A stretch of 64,000 nt of DNA from Arcticibacter svalbardensis MN12-7 (GTDB taxonomy: Bacteria; Bacteroidota; Bacteroidia; Sphingobacteriales; Sphingobacteriaceae), in assembly GCF_000403135.1 (NCBI RefSeq), contig NZ_AQPN01000063.1:105695-169694 (forward strand), read 5' to 3'. The translations under genes and the position numbers were made by a program. Positions 16,706 through 25,745 of this stretch are shown here, piece by piece (the first letter of the stretch is position 1; each line of letters starts with the position of its first letter). The notes under the pieces were generated by a model. It was not told where the DNA came from. It saw only the letters and a list, made by a program, of their open reading frames with translations, and made no database searches.

Positions 16706-18373
16706 TTAGTTTTCAAATGGTAAAACAACAGTAAATTCGGAACCTTCACCTTGTTTACTTTTAAGGGCAATACTGCCACTCATAAAATTAACCAGTTCTT
16801 TGCAAAAAGCGAGGCCTAGCCCTACACTCCCCTGCTGATTATATCGGCTCTGTATGCGGTAGAATTTTTTAAATACATTCTCCGATTCGGCCTTTTCAAT
16901 TCCTATACCCTGATCTATAAATTTAAAAACAATATTCCCTTTTTCAAGAAAAACCTTAATGTCAAGGACCTTTTTTTGTGGTAATGAGTATTTATAAGCA
17001 TTGTCCATCAGGTTCTGGAAAATACTCGATAGCAGTACAGGGTCCGTTTTAAAACTAGTGACCGCCCCGGTTGAATGTGTGATTTTAAAATCAGGATATT
17101 TGATCTGATAAGCGTCAACCATGTTCTGAATGAAAACCAGAAGATCTATCTTCTCTTTTTTAATGGTGATAGAGTGATTTTCTATTTGAGTGAAAGACAG
17201 CAGCTTATTCATCAGATCATTAAGTTTGTCTGCCTCCTCATCTAATATTTTTCCATAGTGGAACCGCTCCCTGTCGGAGAGTTCTTTTGCACTTTTAATG
17301 TTGTTACCTGCTATTTTGATAACGCTTACTGGTGTTTTAAACTCATGAGTAAGGTTGTTGATAAAATCGTACTGCAGACTGAACATTTTCCGGTTTACAT
17401 TCAGATTGCTATATATGAGATAGGCAATAAAGACCAACACACTATATACCAAAATAATAGCAAATGCTACAGGGATCAATCGATGGTTGATCTCTTTGTT
17501 AAGATGACTTCGGGACGAGCTAAAATGGAGTTTATAATCAGCAAATGCTCCTGTTAATGGAAGATCAGTACTGAGGATATCAGGATCCGTATTCAGTGAC
17601 TCATAGACAATGGGCGTGATATGTATATATTGATAGAGTTCCTTATTTGTATTTTTAATAATCAGCTTTCCCGGATCAAGAATAAAAGACACAATATCCT
17701 GTTGAAAGACCGGGGAGAGTGCTTGTTCCTTCAGCATGAGCGCTTTGAATGTCTGCATATCCTCATCCCTTGGGATATTCATAAATGTAATGCGGTTATG
17801 CGTTATATGGTAGAAAATGCTGATAAAATCAGCCGACTGAAGTGGCTTTTCGGGATCTGCAGATTCAATATACAAAGCAAATTTAACAGCCATGTGGTTA
17901 AACTCTTCCATGGTTGCAGAAGCGGTGTTAGTGGGGTTTGTCCGTTGACGAGACACCACGTTACCTTGCTTATTTGGTCTATAATCATAGACAGCTTTGG
18001 GGTTCATGGAAAAATGATTGATCCGGAAAGCTTTTTGAATCGCGTGATTACTAATTTCAGTGTCATAAAATTCAATGCCTTTTACAAAAGCATATTCATG
18101 AAATACCGAATCGGCATACTTCAACGCGGAAGCGGAATCAAGATAACCCTGGTAAAAGGAAATTTCGGGCACTTTATTTTGAAAAAACTCATTGTAGGGT
18201 TTGAGCGTTTCTTCTAAAACATCTATTTTACGCTGGTTAAATTCATTTTCAATATACTTATCGGTTAACCGATGCGCCAGAAACATGGCCCCAATAAAGG
18301 AAATTGTAATGAGAAGCAGGAAAATAACATTTAGTGCGCTGGTACGGCGATATTGAAATCTTGCCTTAGGCAT
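16706..18373 (-). CDS. rprX: Sensor histidine kinase paired with the OmpR-type regulator
   Basis: A 555-residue inner-membrane kinase. Helices at about 14-34 and 299-321 enclose a large periplasmic sensor domain of some 265 residues with no family I recognise. The kinase core has the H-box FINNLTHEFKTP (H343), N-box NLMDNAYKYS, G1 DQGIGIEK and G2 GLGLAFCKEL. There is no obvious HAMP domain. It lies six bases after the dead-peptidase lipoprotein gene, so the lipoprotein may feed information to the periplasmic domain. Confidence 0.9.
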   Translation of the reverse strand: MPKARFQYRRTSALNVIFLLLITISFIGAMFLAHRLTDKYIENEFNQRKIDVLEETLKPYNEFFQNKVPEISFYQGYLDSASALKYADSVFHEYAFVKGIEFYDTEISNHAIQKAFRINHFSMNPKAVYDYRPNKQGNVVSRQRTNPTNTASATMEEFNHMAVKFALYIESADPEKPLQSADFISIFYHITHNRITFMNIPRDEDMQTFKALMLKEQALSPVFQQDIVSFILDPGKLIIKNTNKELYQYIHITPIVYESLNTDPDILSTDLPLTGAFADYKLHFSSSRSHLNKEINHRLIPVAFAIILVYSVLVFIAYLIYSNLNVNRKMFSLQYDFINNLTHEFKTPVSVIKIAGNNIKSAKELSDRERFHYGKILDEEADKLNDLMNKLLSFTQIENHSITIKKEKIDLLVFIQNMVDAYQIKYPDFKITHSTGAVTSFKTDPVLLSSIFQNLMDNAYKYSLPQKKVLDIKVFLEKGNIVFKFIDQGIGIEKAESENVFKKFYRIQSRYNQQGSVGLGLAFCKELVNFMSGSIALKSKQGEGSEFTVVLPFEN

Positions 18374-18379
18374 ATGATG

Positions 18380-20260
18380 TTATTTGTTTAAATTGTCAGA
18401 TAAAAATACTTCAAGCTGACGGTAGAAGTCCATTTGTTCTTCCAGGTTATTCAACTGGTCGTTATCTCTAACTAAATAAGTGATGGGGATCTTTCTATTC
18501 TTTAACTCCTTAACAAACTGATTTGTTTCATTAATGTTGGCCCTGGGGTCTTTTAAATCCTGTGCAATAAATAACGGAGCGACAATTTTGTCGGTATGAA
18601 ATACCGGCGAAACAGCCCTCAGGTAATCCATTTGTTGTTCCGGATTCCCTACCATCTCATAATACATTCTAAGAATGGGCTTGAAGTAAGGCGGAACAGC
18701 TTTAATATAAGTAAACAGGTTAACAAATCCGGCTTGAGATGCACCACAACGATACAAGTCCGGCTGGAAGCATAAACCGTGTAAGGCACTGAAACCTCCA
18801 AAACCGGTTCCATAGATCGCAACTCTATTTTTATCGGCAATTTTTTCGGTGATCAGCCATTTTACTCCTGCAGTTATATCGTCCTGAATATCACTTCCCC
18901 ATTTTTGAAAGCCTGCAATCCAGAAGCTTTTACCATAACCTTTGGAGCCCCTGTAATTGGGTTGAAAGACAGCATACCCCCTATTGGCAAAGAACTGTAC
19001 TTCAGAATTAAATCCCCAAGAGGCTCTGGATGTTGGACCTCCATGTGGAATTACAATCAGGGGAAGATTTTCTGCTTTAAACCCGATTGGTAATGTCAGA
19101 TATCCATTTATAGTTCGGTTATCTTTTGCTTTAAAAGAGATGGGCTTCATTTCACACATCGCATTTAGGGGCAAAGATGGGTTAACTTCACTCAGTTTTG
19201 TTAATTTTTCTTTAGTCAGATCGTACATATAGTATGTTTCCGGAGATCTGTCGGTAAAGGTTTTAACAATAAATTTTTTCTCTGCGTCATCATTCCCTGT
19301 GATCTGAACTTCGGTATTTGGAAGGAGTTTTTCGAGATGCTGGTAGAGCTTTCGGACCGAATCATCAAGATAATAGCGCTTCTTTTTCCAGGTTTCGTAA
19401 CCTGCATAGAGGAGCCGATGATTTAATGGAGAGTACCCTGCTTCAGATACATCAACCGAATCGTTTGAATAGATCAGCTTTTCTTCTTTTCCAGTGACAC
19501 AATTGATCTCCACCAATGCCATTTTATCCCGGTGCTGATTTGATAATGCATATATAACCCCTTCATCCGAAGAAGAGAAGCCAATAGGCGCAATTTTCGT
19601 TTTAAAACTATTTGTCACTACGGGTTTGAATGACTCTCTTTCTTTAGATCGGTAAAGCAGTGTTTCATTTACGCCATCAGTGGCCACTGCTAGTTTAATT
19701 TGTCCATTTTCATCAGCAATCCAATGACTAATGTTGCCCGGGTTTTTTTCCGCTAGCCTGAGTTCGCCCGTCCTGATATTTAACCGATAGGCATCAAAAA
19801 AAGTGGAATCCCGCTTATTTATGGCAATTAACAATTGATTTTTTACAATCCGGTAGGGGTTAATAAACTTTAAACGAAGTTTCCCCTCTGAAAATAAGGA
19901 ACGAAACTTATCTCCCTTTTTATTGACAACATAAAGACTGGGACCATTTTCATCATTGTTTTTCAGGTAAACTATCTCATCATTATTTCCCCAGACATAA
20001 TAAGAGATGCTATAATTGAGCTCAGAACTGATACGCGTAATTTTACTACCCTCCAGTTTTTGTACATATACATTCATCTGGTTTTTATATGGTTGCAGGA
20101 AGGAAATATATTGGCCATCAGGAGAAAGCTGGAACGCAGTCTTTTTAGGATTTTTGAAAAAATCTTCAAGAGGGATCCGCTGTGCTTTTTTATCCTGAGC
20201 ACATGATGCAAAAAGAAGCAACCACACTAAGCCATATATTATCTTTATCTTCATTCGCAT
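18380..20260 (-). CDS. Lipoprotein with S9 prolyl-oligopeptidase fold, catalytic Ser and His lost
   Basis: A 626-residue protein with a lipoprotein signal (LLLFASC, Cys20), an N-terminal beta-propeller-like part (about 35-350) and an alpha/beta-hydrolase part (about 375-622). Landmarks of S9 peptidases are kept (IPHGGPTSR, QPNYRGSKGYGKSFW, D571 in KDPR). The nucleophile elbow, usually GGSYGGY, reads GTGFGGF with Gly at residue 486, and the usual EGHG at the active His reads RDNDQ, with Gln602. Both catalytic residues are therefore replaced, and peptidase activity is not expected. It heads the operon with the sensor kinase and regulator, so a ligand-binding or sensing role is plausible. Confidence 0.85.
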   Translation of the reverse strand: MRMKIKIIYGLVWLLLFASCAQDKKAQRIPLEDFFKNPKKTAFQLSPDGQYISFLQPYKNQMNVYVQKLEGSKITRISSELNYSISYYVWGNNDEIVYLKNNDENGPSLYVVNKKGDKFRSLFSEGKLRLKFINPYRIVKNQLLIAINKRDSTFFDAYRLNIRTGELRLAEKNPGNISHWIADENGQIKLAVATDGVNETLLYRSKERESFKPVVTNSFKTKIAPIGFSSSDEGVIYALSNQHRDKMALVEINCVTGKEEKLIYSNDSVDVSEAGYSPLNHRLLYAGYETWKKKRYYLDDSVRKLYQHLEKLLPNTEVQITGNDDAEKKFIVKTFTDRSPETYYMYDLTKEKLTKLSEVNPSLPLNAMCEMKPISFKAKDNRTINGYLTLPIGFKAENLPLIVIPHGGPTSRASWGFNSEVQFFANRGYAVFQPNYRGSKGYGKSFWIAGFQKWGSDIQDDITAGVKWLITEKIADKNRVAIYGTGFGGFSALHGLCFQPDLYRCGASQAGFVNLFTYIKAVPPYFKPILRMYYEMVGNPEQQMDYLRAVSPVFHTDKIVAPLFIAQDLKDPRANINETNQFVKELKNRKIPITYLVRDNDQLNNLEEQMDFYRQLEVFLSDNLNK

Positions 20261-20440
20261 AAATATTCAACACCGCTCAACTGACGGCTTCCGTAAAGTA
20301 CAGATTTAAAGCACTAAATTATCATTTTATAAAAGCGGATTGAGTAACAATTAGAATACAGCTATTTTGTGTATAATTTCATCCCATTGAAACATTTATT
20401 TATTAAGCATTATATTAGTAAATAGTTGTGGACTTAAGAT

Positions 20441-22411
20441 ATGAAAAGTTTTCTTCTTCACTTTCTGTTATTAATCGTGGCCTTCCCTGCATTTGCACAG
20501 TCGGAAGTGGAGGACAGACAAGCCATGGAGTATTACCAGGCAGGTGCTTTTGAACAGGCTTTGCCCGTATATCAGAAACTTTATGCTAACGGTGCTCAGC
20601 CAGAGTATTATGACCAATATCTGTCCGTTTTACTGAAGACTAAAAACTATCAGCTTGCTGAAGAGCTGATTAAGAAAATGATAGCAGCGAATAAGAGCTC
20701 TTCGATGTATCAAATTGATTATGGGCGACTTTTGCAGGAGCAAGGCTTTAAAGAAAAGGCTGATGAACTGTACAACGGCTTATTGCGTACGATTCCTAAA
20801 GACGAATTTGACATAAGAGAATTGGCAGGATCATTTTACCGTGCTAATGCACTTGACTATTCAATAAAGGCATTTTTATATGGAAGGAAAGCATTAAATG
20901 ATCCACAGGCATTCGGGTTTGACCTGATTTCCCTTTATCGGTATCAGAAAAATAAACAGATGCTGGTGCTGGAATATATCAACATTTTGTCTAAAACTCC
21001 TGATCCGCAGATTATCAGACAGGCACAGAATAATTTCAATACTGTATTTGACACACCAGAGGATTATACCCTTCTTAAAAATTCGTTGGTAGCGGCAATG
21101 TCAAAAAACCCACCGCATGTCGCTTTTGGGGAACTTTTATCCTGGACATACTTGCAACAGAACGATTATGCTTCCGCTTTGAAACAATTGATTAGCTTGG
21201 ATAAAAAGGGGAAGATGAATGGAGAGCAAATTTTCAATCTGGGTGAGACTTTGCTTTTCAACAAGGCATTTAAAGAGGCTCTAATGGCTTTTGAATACTT
21301 AGATAATAAAAGTAACGATAGCTCATATCATTTACCTTCTAAGGCCCGGATACTGTATTGCAAGACTGAGTTGTTGAGTAATTCTATGGGTAATAAATTC
21401 GGAGATGCTGAATTGCCTTTAATTGGGGATAATTTATCTAACGGTAATTTGCAGTATGCTAAGCCTGTGAAAGCAAAATCGCCTTTAATTGGAAATAATT
21501 CCTCTAACAGCAACCTCCAGGGTACTAAATTGAGGAAAGGAGACTTTTCCTCCGGGGAAGTGAATAAGTTGGAAGCGGAGTATGGGACGTTTTTCAATGA
21601 AGCAAGGAACAATCCTCAGGAACTGCTTTTTGCCATGAGGAATTTAGCTAATTTTCAGGCTTACCAGCTTCGTGATTATGATAAAGCCCGGAGCTTGCTG
21701 GAGAAAGCTTTATCTCTTCCTAACCTCCCGGCGGCACTAAAAGGGCAAATAAAATTAGAATTGGGCGATATTTATATTTTAGGTGCTAATGTTTGGGATG
21801 CCACTTTGTTATATAGTCAGGTAGAAAAAGAGTTTTCCAATAAACCGCTGGGGCAAGACGCAAAATATAGGAATGCAAAATTATCTTATTATAGAGGTGA
21901 CTTTGTATGGGCAAAAGTTCAACTGGATGTTTTAAAAAGTGCTACCACACAATTAATTGCGAATGACGCACTGAACTTAAGCATCCTGATTGCGGAAAAC
22001 ACGATGAGTAAAGGGGATACAAATGCTCTTGCAAAATATGCAGAAGCTGATTTCTTCTTATTTTGCAACCATCCGGAGCAATCGATCCGTATTTTAGATA
22101 GTATAAACCGCTTATACCCTCAAAATTCGCTTGCTGATGATATATTAATGCTGAAAGCGCGGATATTTTTGAAGCAAGAGGATAACTTGGCAGCCATATC
22201 TTGTCTCGATTCCATTGTGAGTCAATATAGTTACGATGTGTGGGCAGATGATGCCTTGTTTATGTTAGGAACGCTGTATGAGTCAAAATTAAAGGAGCCC
22301 GAAAAGGCAAAACACTATTATGAGAAGATCATAATGGACTTCCCTGGAAGCTTATATATAGCCGAAGCCCGTTTACGATTTAGAAAGTTAAGAGGGGATT
22401 CGCTTGGATAG
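20441..22411 (+). CDS. Secreted tetratricopeptide-repeat protein
   Basis: A 656-residue protein with a signal peptide (cleaved after FPAFAQ, residue 20) and helical TPR-type repeats over nearly the whole length; recognisable ones lie near 27-60 (AMEYYQAGAFEQALPVYQKL), 60-95, 120-150 and several from 390 to 650 ending AKHYYEKIIMDFPGSLYIAE, a typical outer-membrane-assembly TPR style. Residues about 320-375 break the helical pattern with a 22-residue tandem duplication. It is probably periplasmic and scaffolds other proteins; no partner is evident. A DUF4286 gene follows after 27 bases. Confidence 0.85.
   Translation: MKSFLLHFLLLIVAFPAFAQSEVEDRQAMEYYQAGAFEQALPVYQKLYANGAQPEYYDQYLSVLLKTKNYQLAEELIKKMIAANKSSSMYQIDYGRLLQEQGFKEKADELYNGLLRTIPKDEFDIRELAGSFYRANALDYSIKAFLYGRKALNDPQAFGFDLISLYRYQKNKQMLVLEYINILSKTPDPQIIRQAQNNFNTVFDTPEDYTLLKNSLVAAMSKNPPHVAFGELLSWTYLQQNDYASALKQLISLDKKGKMNGEQIFNLGETLLFNKAFKEALMAFEYLDNKSNDSSYHLPSKARILYCKTELLSNSMGNKFGDAELPLIGDNLSNGNLQYAKPVKAKSPLIGNNSSNSNLQGTKLRKGDFSSGEVNKLEAEYGTFFNEARNNPQELLFAMRNLANFQAYQLRDYDKARSLLEKALSLPNLPAALKGQIKLELGDIYILGANVWDATLLYSQVEKEFSNKPLGQDAKYRNAKLSYYRGDFVWAKVQLDVLKSATTQLIANDALNLSILIAENTMSKGDTNALAKYAEADFFLFCNHPEQSIRILDSINRLYPQNSLADDILMLKARIFLKQEDNLAAISCLDSIVSQYSYDVWADDALFMLGTLYESKLKEPEKAKHYYEKIIMDFPGSLYIAEARLRFRKLRGDSLG
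21413..21544 (+). repeat. Two 66-base in-frame repeats inside the TPR gene
   Basis: Bases 21413-21478 and 21479-21544 encode L-PLIGDNLSNGNLQ and S-PLIGNNSSNSNLQ type units of 22 residues each (325-346, 347-368). The first 33 bases of the units are closely similar (GCCTTTAATTGG in both), the rest more diverged. The inserted part interrupts the TPR pattern and is rich in Asn, Ser, Gly and Lys. Confidence 0.8.
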
Positions 22412-22438
22412 TTCAGCTCTTGCATGTAACTTCGCTAC

Positions 22439-22741
22439 ATGGTTTTATACAATTTGACTATAATAATTGAGGAAGACATTGATACCGAGTGGCGTAACTG
22501 GATTAAATCGACTTTCATTCCTAAAATATCCGATACGTCCCTTTTTATATCGCATCGCATTTTAAAGGTACTTAGTTCACCGAATGAAGGGATTACTTAT
22601 TGCATCCAGTTTGTTGCGGAATCAGCTGCTCAATATGATCAGTTCGTATCTAATCATGCCTTGGAAATAATGGAGCTGCACACGGAGAAATTCAAAAATC
22701 GCTGTGTTTCGTTTAGCACTTTGATGGAATATGTGGAGTAG
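22439..22741 (+). CDS. DUF4286 family protein
   Basis: A 100-residue protein opening MVLYNLTIIIEEDIDTEWRN and closing CVSFSTLMEYVE, with the internal H-T-E-K-F-K-N-R element; this matches DUF4286, a ferredoxin-like alpha/beta fold widespread in Bacteroidota. Function is unknown. Its last 29 bases overlap the end of the convergent flavodoxin gene. Confidence 0.85.
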   Translation: MVLYNLTIIIEEDIDTEWRNWIKSTFIPKISDTSLFISHRILKVLSSPNEGITYCIQFVAESAAQYDQFVSNHALEIMELHTEKFKNRCVSFSTLMEYVE

Positions 22742-23234
22742 GCATCGTTCTTTGGAATCCATGCGGTACGGCCAGGTCTTTAATAAAGCTGGCAATTGAT
22801 TTCTCATTTATTTTTATGACATCCTGTCCGTCAACAGATGGCTTGAAGAGTATTCTTTCGATAAAATTAAGTTTTTTGAATATTAGGTCTCCTTCAAAAA
22901 TCCCCTGTGCTACACTATGTGCTCCGAGTACTGCAGGAAAAGCTCGAGAGAATTGACCTGAATCGGTTGAATCAAGGATGCAGCAAATAAAAAGCCCTAA
23001 TTTTTTATCTAATAAAGTGGCAAGGTTACGCTTACAAAAGTTTTTTACCTGATCTTGAATGGAGCCGTAGTGAATTGAACCTCCAATAATGACCTGATCA
23101 TAATCCGTTATTACTGGATCTGGTTCATTTTCAAGATTGTATAAAGTAACATTGCTCCCTATAAGTGCTGCTAGATGCTGAGCAATTATCTCTGTAGTAC
23201 CGTGACGTGAAATATAAATGAGAGCAGTTTTCAT
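22713..23234 (-). CDS. Flavodoxin-domain protein, HemG-like (protoporphyrinogen oxidase candidate)
   Basis: A 173-residue protein. The FMN-binding loop is YISRHGTTEIIAQHLA (residues 7-22), followed by DYDQVIIGGSIHYGSIQ and a C-terminal HGFQRTMPTP tail. HemG proteins oxidise protoporphyrinogen IX using a quinone; the GGSIHYG element and size fit, but the long-chain insert of true HemG is partly altered, so another flavodoxin-type reductase is possible. It ends within the convergent DUF4286 gene. A terminator from the upstream OmpA-like gene separates it from that neighbour. Confidence 0.75.
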   Translation of the reverse strand: MKTALIYISRHGTTEIIAQHLAALIGSNVTLYNLENEPDPVITDYDQVIIGGSIHYGSIQDQVKNFCKRNLATLLDKKLGLFICCILDSTDSGQFSRAFPAVLGAHSVAQGIFEGDLIFKKLNFIERILFKPSVDGQDVIKINEKSIASFIKDLAVPHGFQRTMPTPHIPSKC

Positions 23235-23315
23235 TATTTAGGGTTTAGGATTACGACTTTGGTTGTTAATTATATTAGTAAACGGAATTCACACTCGAAA
23301 TGTTATCAAATTTAA

Positions 23316-23351
23316 TAAAAAAAGACGCTCATTTGGGTAGCGGTCTTTTTT
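23316..23351 (-). terminator. Terminator after the OmpA-like lipoprotein gene
   Basis: An A/T-flanked inverted repeat (AAAAAAGAC-GCT and AGC-GGTCTTTTTT, one bulge) lies about 22 bases beyond the stop of the minus-strand OmpA-like gene. T tracts on both sides suggest it works in both directions. Confidence 0.75.
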
Positions 23352-23372
23352 ATTAAATATACGAAGCAAATT

Positions 23373-24191
23373 CTATTTTATCAGATCATATAGCTCATCC
23401 AACTTAGGAGAGAGCACAATTTCTATACGACGATTTCTACTTCTTGCTTCAGTGGTATTTGCATCCTCTATAGGTTGGTATTGACCTTTTCCTGTAGCTG
23501 TGATGCGCATATTTTCTATCCCCTGTTGCTCTGTGAGGTACCGTACTACAGAAGTTGCGCGTAACACACTGAGATCCCAATTATCCTTAATCTGTCCCAG
23601 GTTAATCACCTTTTGGTTATCGGTATGTCCTTCTACTGAAATATTTATTTCTGGTTGAGTTTTTAGTACAGTGGCTAGGCCAGACAATGCTAATTTTCCT
23701 TTTTCGTCAATAATAATACTGCCGGAACTAAAAAGAAGCTTGTCGGTTAAGGACACATAAACTTTTCCATTGCGTACTTCAACTGTTAAGCCACTTTGCT
23801 GAAAGCCAAATAGTGCTTTTTGAAGTTTGTCCTTCAATGCATTAGTTGCTTCGTCTCTTTTGCGAAGAACGGCCTCTACTTCCTGCAATCTTGCTTCGCG
23901 CGCTTTAAGATCTCCGGATAGTTTATCTGATGACGCCCTTAAGGTGGCATTATTGGAATTTAATCCACCGACTTTTGATTTAAGATCATCTATCTGACTG
24001 TTTAAGTTGGCAATTTCGGTTGTTAACCGGGCAACTTCATCATCCAGACTTTCTATCTTAGCGTTGGCACTATTTAAAGTCGTATTCAATGAATCTCTTT
24101 CTGCAACCAGTGCTTTATACTTTTTAGGTGATAAGACCATGCATGAGCTGAATAAAAAAACAGCTAATAGAAAATACAGCGATTTGTTCAT
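23373..24191 (-). CDS. OmpA-family lipoprotein with coiled coil
   Basis: A 272-residue protein. A lipoprotein signal ends at Cys17 (VFLFSSC); residues about 28-125 form a long heptad-rich coiled coil; residues 140-262 are an OmpA peptidoglycan-binding domain with VEGHTDNQKV and EARSRNRRIEIVL. The layout is that of a lipid-anchored envelope tether: lipid in a membrane, OmpA domain on the cell wall. It starts nine bases downstream of the DUF2461 gene on the same strand. Confidence 0.88.
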   Translation of the reverse strand: MNKSLYFLLAVFLFSSCMVLSPKKYKALVAERDSLNTTLNSANAKIESLDDEVARLTTEIANLNSQIDDLKSKVGGLNSNNATLRASSDKLSGDLKAREARLQEVEAVLRKRDEATNALKDKLQKALFGFQQSGLTVEVRNGKVYVSLTDKLLFSSGSIIIDEKGKLALSGLATVLKTQPEINISVEGHTDNQKVINLGQIKDNWDLSVLRATSVVRYLTEQQGIENMRITATGKGQYQPIEDANTTEARSRNRRIEIVLSPKLDELYDLIK

Positions 24192-24200
24192 GATACAATA

Positions 24201-24863
24201 TTAAGAAATCGCTTTGCGCAAAAAGACCATAAATGGAAATATTTTTGCAACAAGTTCTGCAATATCCTTAGGAGAACTAGGTTTAAGGATCTCTTTATCG
24301 GTTAAAGGTTTAGTAAAAATGAAACTTTTAAGCTTTAAATATTCCATTTCTGGATGATCTTTTGGGTAGCCCTTAGGACTTGTTTTCAGCTTATGTTCTG
24401 TTCCCAATTCGCCAAAGCTTTTTATAAGATCTTTTTGATCGATAATATGGTGCCAATCAGCCGTATTGTAATCAATTTCCTGTCGGATAGCTTTTAACTC
24501 GTTTGCTTCGGGATACCAGCTGCCTCCAGCTATAAATGAGGCTCCGGGTTGGATGTGCAGATAATAACCAGGGCCAGGGAAATTTTTACCAAGCGCTGAG
24601 ATACCAATGCCGAAATTGGTTTTGTAAGGCAGTTTATCGAGGCTAAACCGAACATCACGATAGATTCGCATTACACAAGTTTTAGGATCCAGGTCTTCGG
24701 GAACAGTGGAGTCGAATGTAGAAACTCCTCTTATAAGATCCTTTGCAAACTGAAGCACATCTTCTCTTGCGGCATCATGCTCTTGTTTATGATCTTTAAA
24801 CCACTCCCTATTATTGTTTTCTGCAACAGATTTAAGAAAATTAAAAGTTGATTGCTGTATCAT
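24201..24863 (-). CDS. DUF2461 family protein
   Basis: A 220-residue soluble protein. FLKSVAENNNREWFKDHKQE at residues 9-28 is the DUF2461 signature, followed by RIYRDVRFSLDKLPYKTNFG and PGYYLHIQPGASFIAGG. Biochemical role unknown. It heads a short operon with the OmpA-like lipoprotein. Confidence 0.88.
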   Translation of the reverse strand: MIQQSTFNFLKSVAENNNREWFKDHKQEHDAAREDVLQFAKDLIRGVSTFDSTVPEDLDPKTCVMRIYRDVRFSLDKLPYKTNFGIGISALGKNFPGPGYYLHIQPGASFIAGGSWYPEANELKAIRQEIDYNTADWHHIIDQKDLIKSFGELGTEHKLKTSPKGYPKDHPEMEYLKLKSFIFTKPLTDKEILKPSSPKDIAELVAKIFPFMVFLRKAIS

Positions 24864-25065
24864 GACTATTTCGGGCCTGCTAATTGATTTTAATCTTTAT
24901 TACCTAAGGTTTAAATTATTAATATAAATGAACCTAAATCTGTTAAATTAAAAATTGATCCCGCTCTATTATCGATCAATTAAATTTACATTTTGATTTT
25001 GCCTTATGACCTACAAGTTCTCAGTTAATAGATTGGTATGACTGCTGCCATGAATGGAAGTATCG

Positions 25066-25461
25066 CTAATCTTTGTCCAGCATGGGATTATATTTCACGT
25101 TTGGTGATAACAAATGAAGAAGTATGACTCTAGAATATCTGAAATTAAAAGGTGAAAATGCAAGAATAATGGCAGCCATCACACCAAGGTATAACATGGG
25201 AGACTCACTTTTATTACTTAAATAAAAAGTAAGAATTCCGGTAGTTACCAACTGGGCTACCACTAATGCGTAGCTGACATACATCGCAGCGTAAAAATAA
25301 CCCGGTTCGACTTCAAAATGGAATCCACAATGAGGACAATCTTCATTCATTTTCTGGGCTCTGAAACCATACATAGGACCTTCAAAGATATTGCCTCTGC
25401 GGCATTTTGGACACTTACAATTTATAATGGCAGTTAGTTGTGGTGTACTTGTTTTCCCCAT
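25066..25461 (-). CDS. DUF983 family membrane protein
   Basis: A 131-residue protein with two zinc-ribbon-like cysteine pairs (CKCPKCRRG and CPHCGFHF) at residues 15-43 and two membrane helices (about 60-82 and 90-105). DUF983 proteins are commonly encoded beside cytochrome oxidase genes, and the start codon here shares one base with the stop of the upstream Cys-motif gene, placing it at the end of the oxidase operon. Role probably in oxidase assembly, as inference. Confidence 0.85.
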   Translation of the reverse strand: MGKTSTPQLTAIINCKCPKCRRGNIFEGPMYGFRAQKMNEDCPHCGFHFEVEPGYFYAAMYVSYALVVAQLVTTGILTFYLSNKSESPMLYLGVMAAIILAFSPFNFRYSRVILLHLLSPNVKYNPMLDKD

Positions 25462-25733
25462 TACCTATTAAAATTATCGTTTTTAAGGTCCAAATTATCG
25501 TGATCTTTCCGATACTTTTTATACCATAAAAAACCTATGCCTGCAACTGCTAAATAAGGTGCAGCAAGCAAGTATAAAATACCTTCATTTAATCCGTTGC
25601 CTTCTGTATTGCCATTTTGGGTTGAATTATCAGCTGTAGCAGCACACATTGAACATTGGGAGTAACCTTTATTACTTATTAAAAGCAAGCTTATAAAGCA
25701 AATTAACACAGTTAGATAGCGTAATAACTTCAT
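25461..25733 (-). CDS. Small secreted/membrane protein with CxxC motif in the oxidase operon
   Basis: A 90-residue protein: signal peptide ending about SNKGYSQ (residue 26), then QCSMCAAT at the mature N-terminus, a polar Asn/Gly-rich segment, and one membrane helix at about 53-70 followed by a basic cytoplasmic tail. The periplasmic CSMC pair next to Sco, DUF420 and oxidase genes suggests copper or thiol chemistry in oxidase assembly. I do not know an assigned function. It sits 12 bases after the DUF420 gene and overlaps the DUF983 gene by one base. Confidence 0.75.
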   Translation of the reverse strand: MKLLRYLTVLICFISLLLISNKGYSQCSMCAATADNSTQNGNTEGNGLNEGILYLLAAPYLAVAGIGFLWYKKYRKDHDNLDLKNDNFNR

Positions 25734-25745
25734 TTTTTTTAGCGG

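Noticed and set aside
17621..18217. A 198-codon open frame on the plus strand
   Set aside because: It lies wholly antisense within the sensor kinase gene, has no recognisable domain and has the composition expected of a shadow frame.
18780..18810. Ser491 as a displaced nucleophile in the S9-like protein
   Set aside because: It lies after the GGF of the elbow, at the position that is Ala or Ser in active homologues, not at the nucleophile position.
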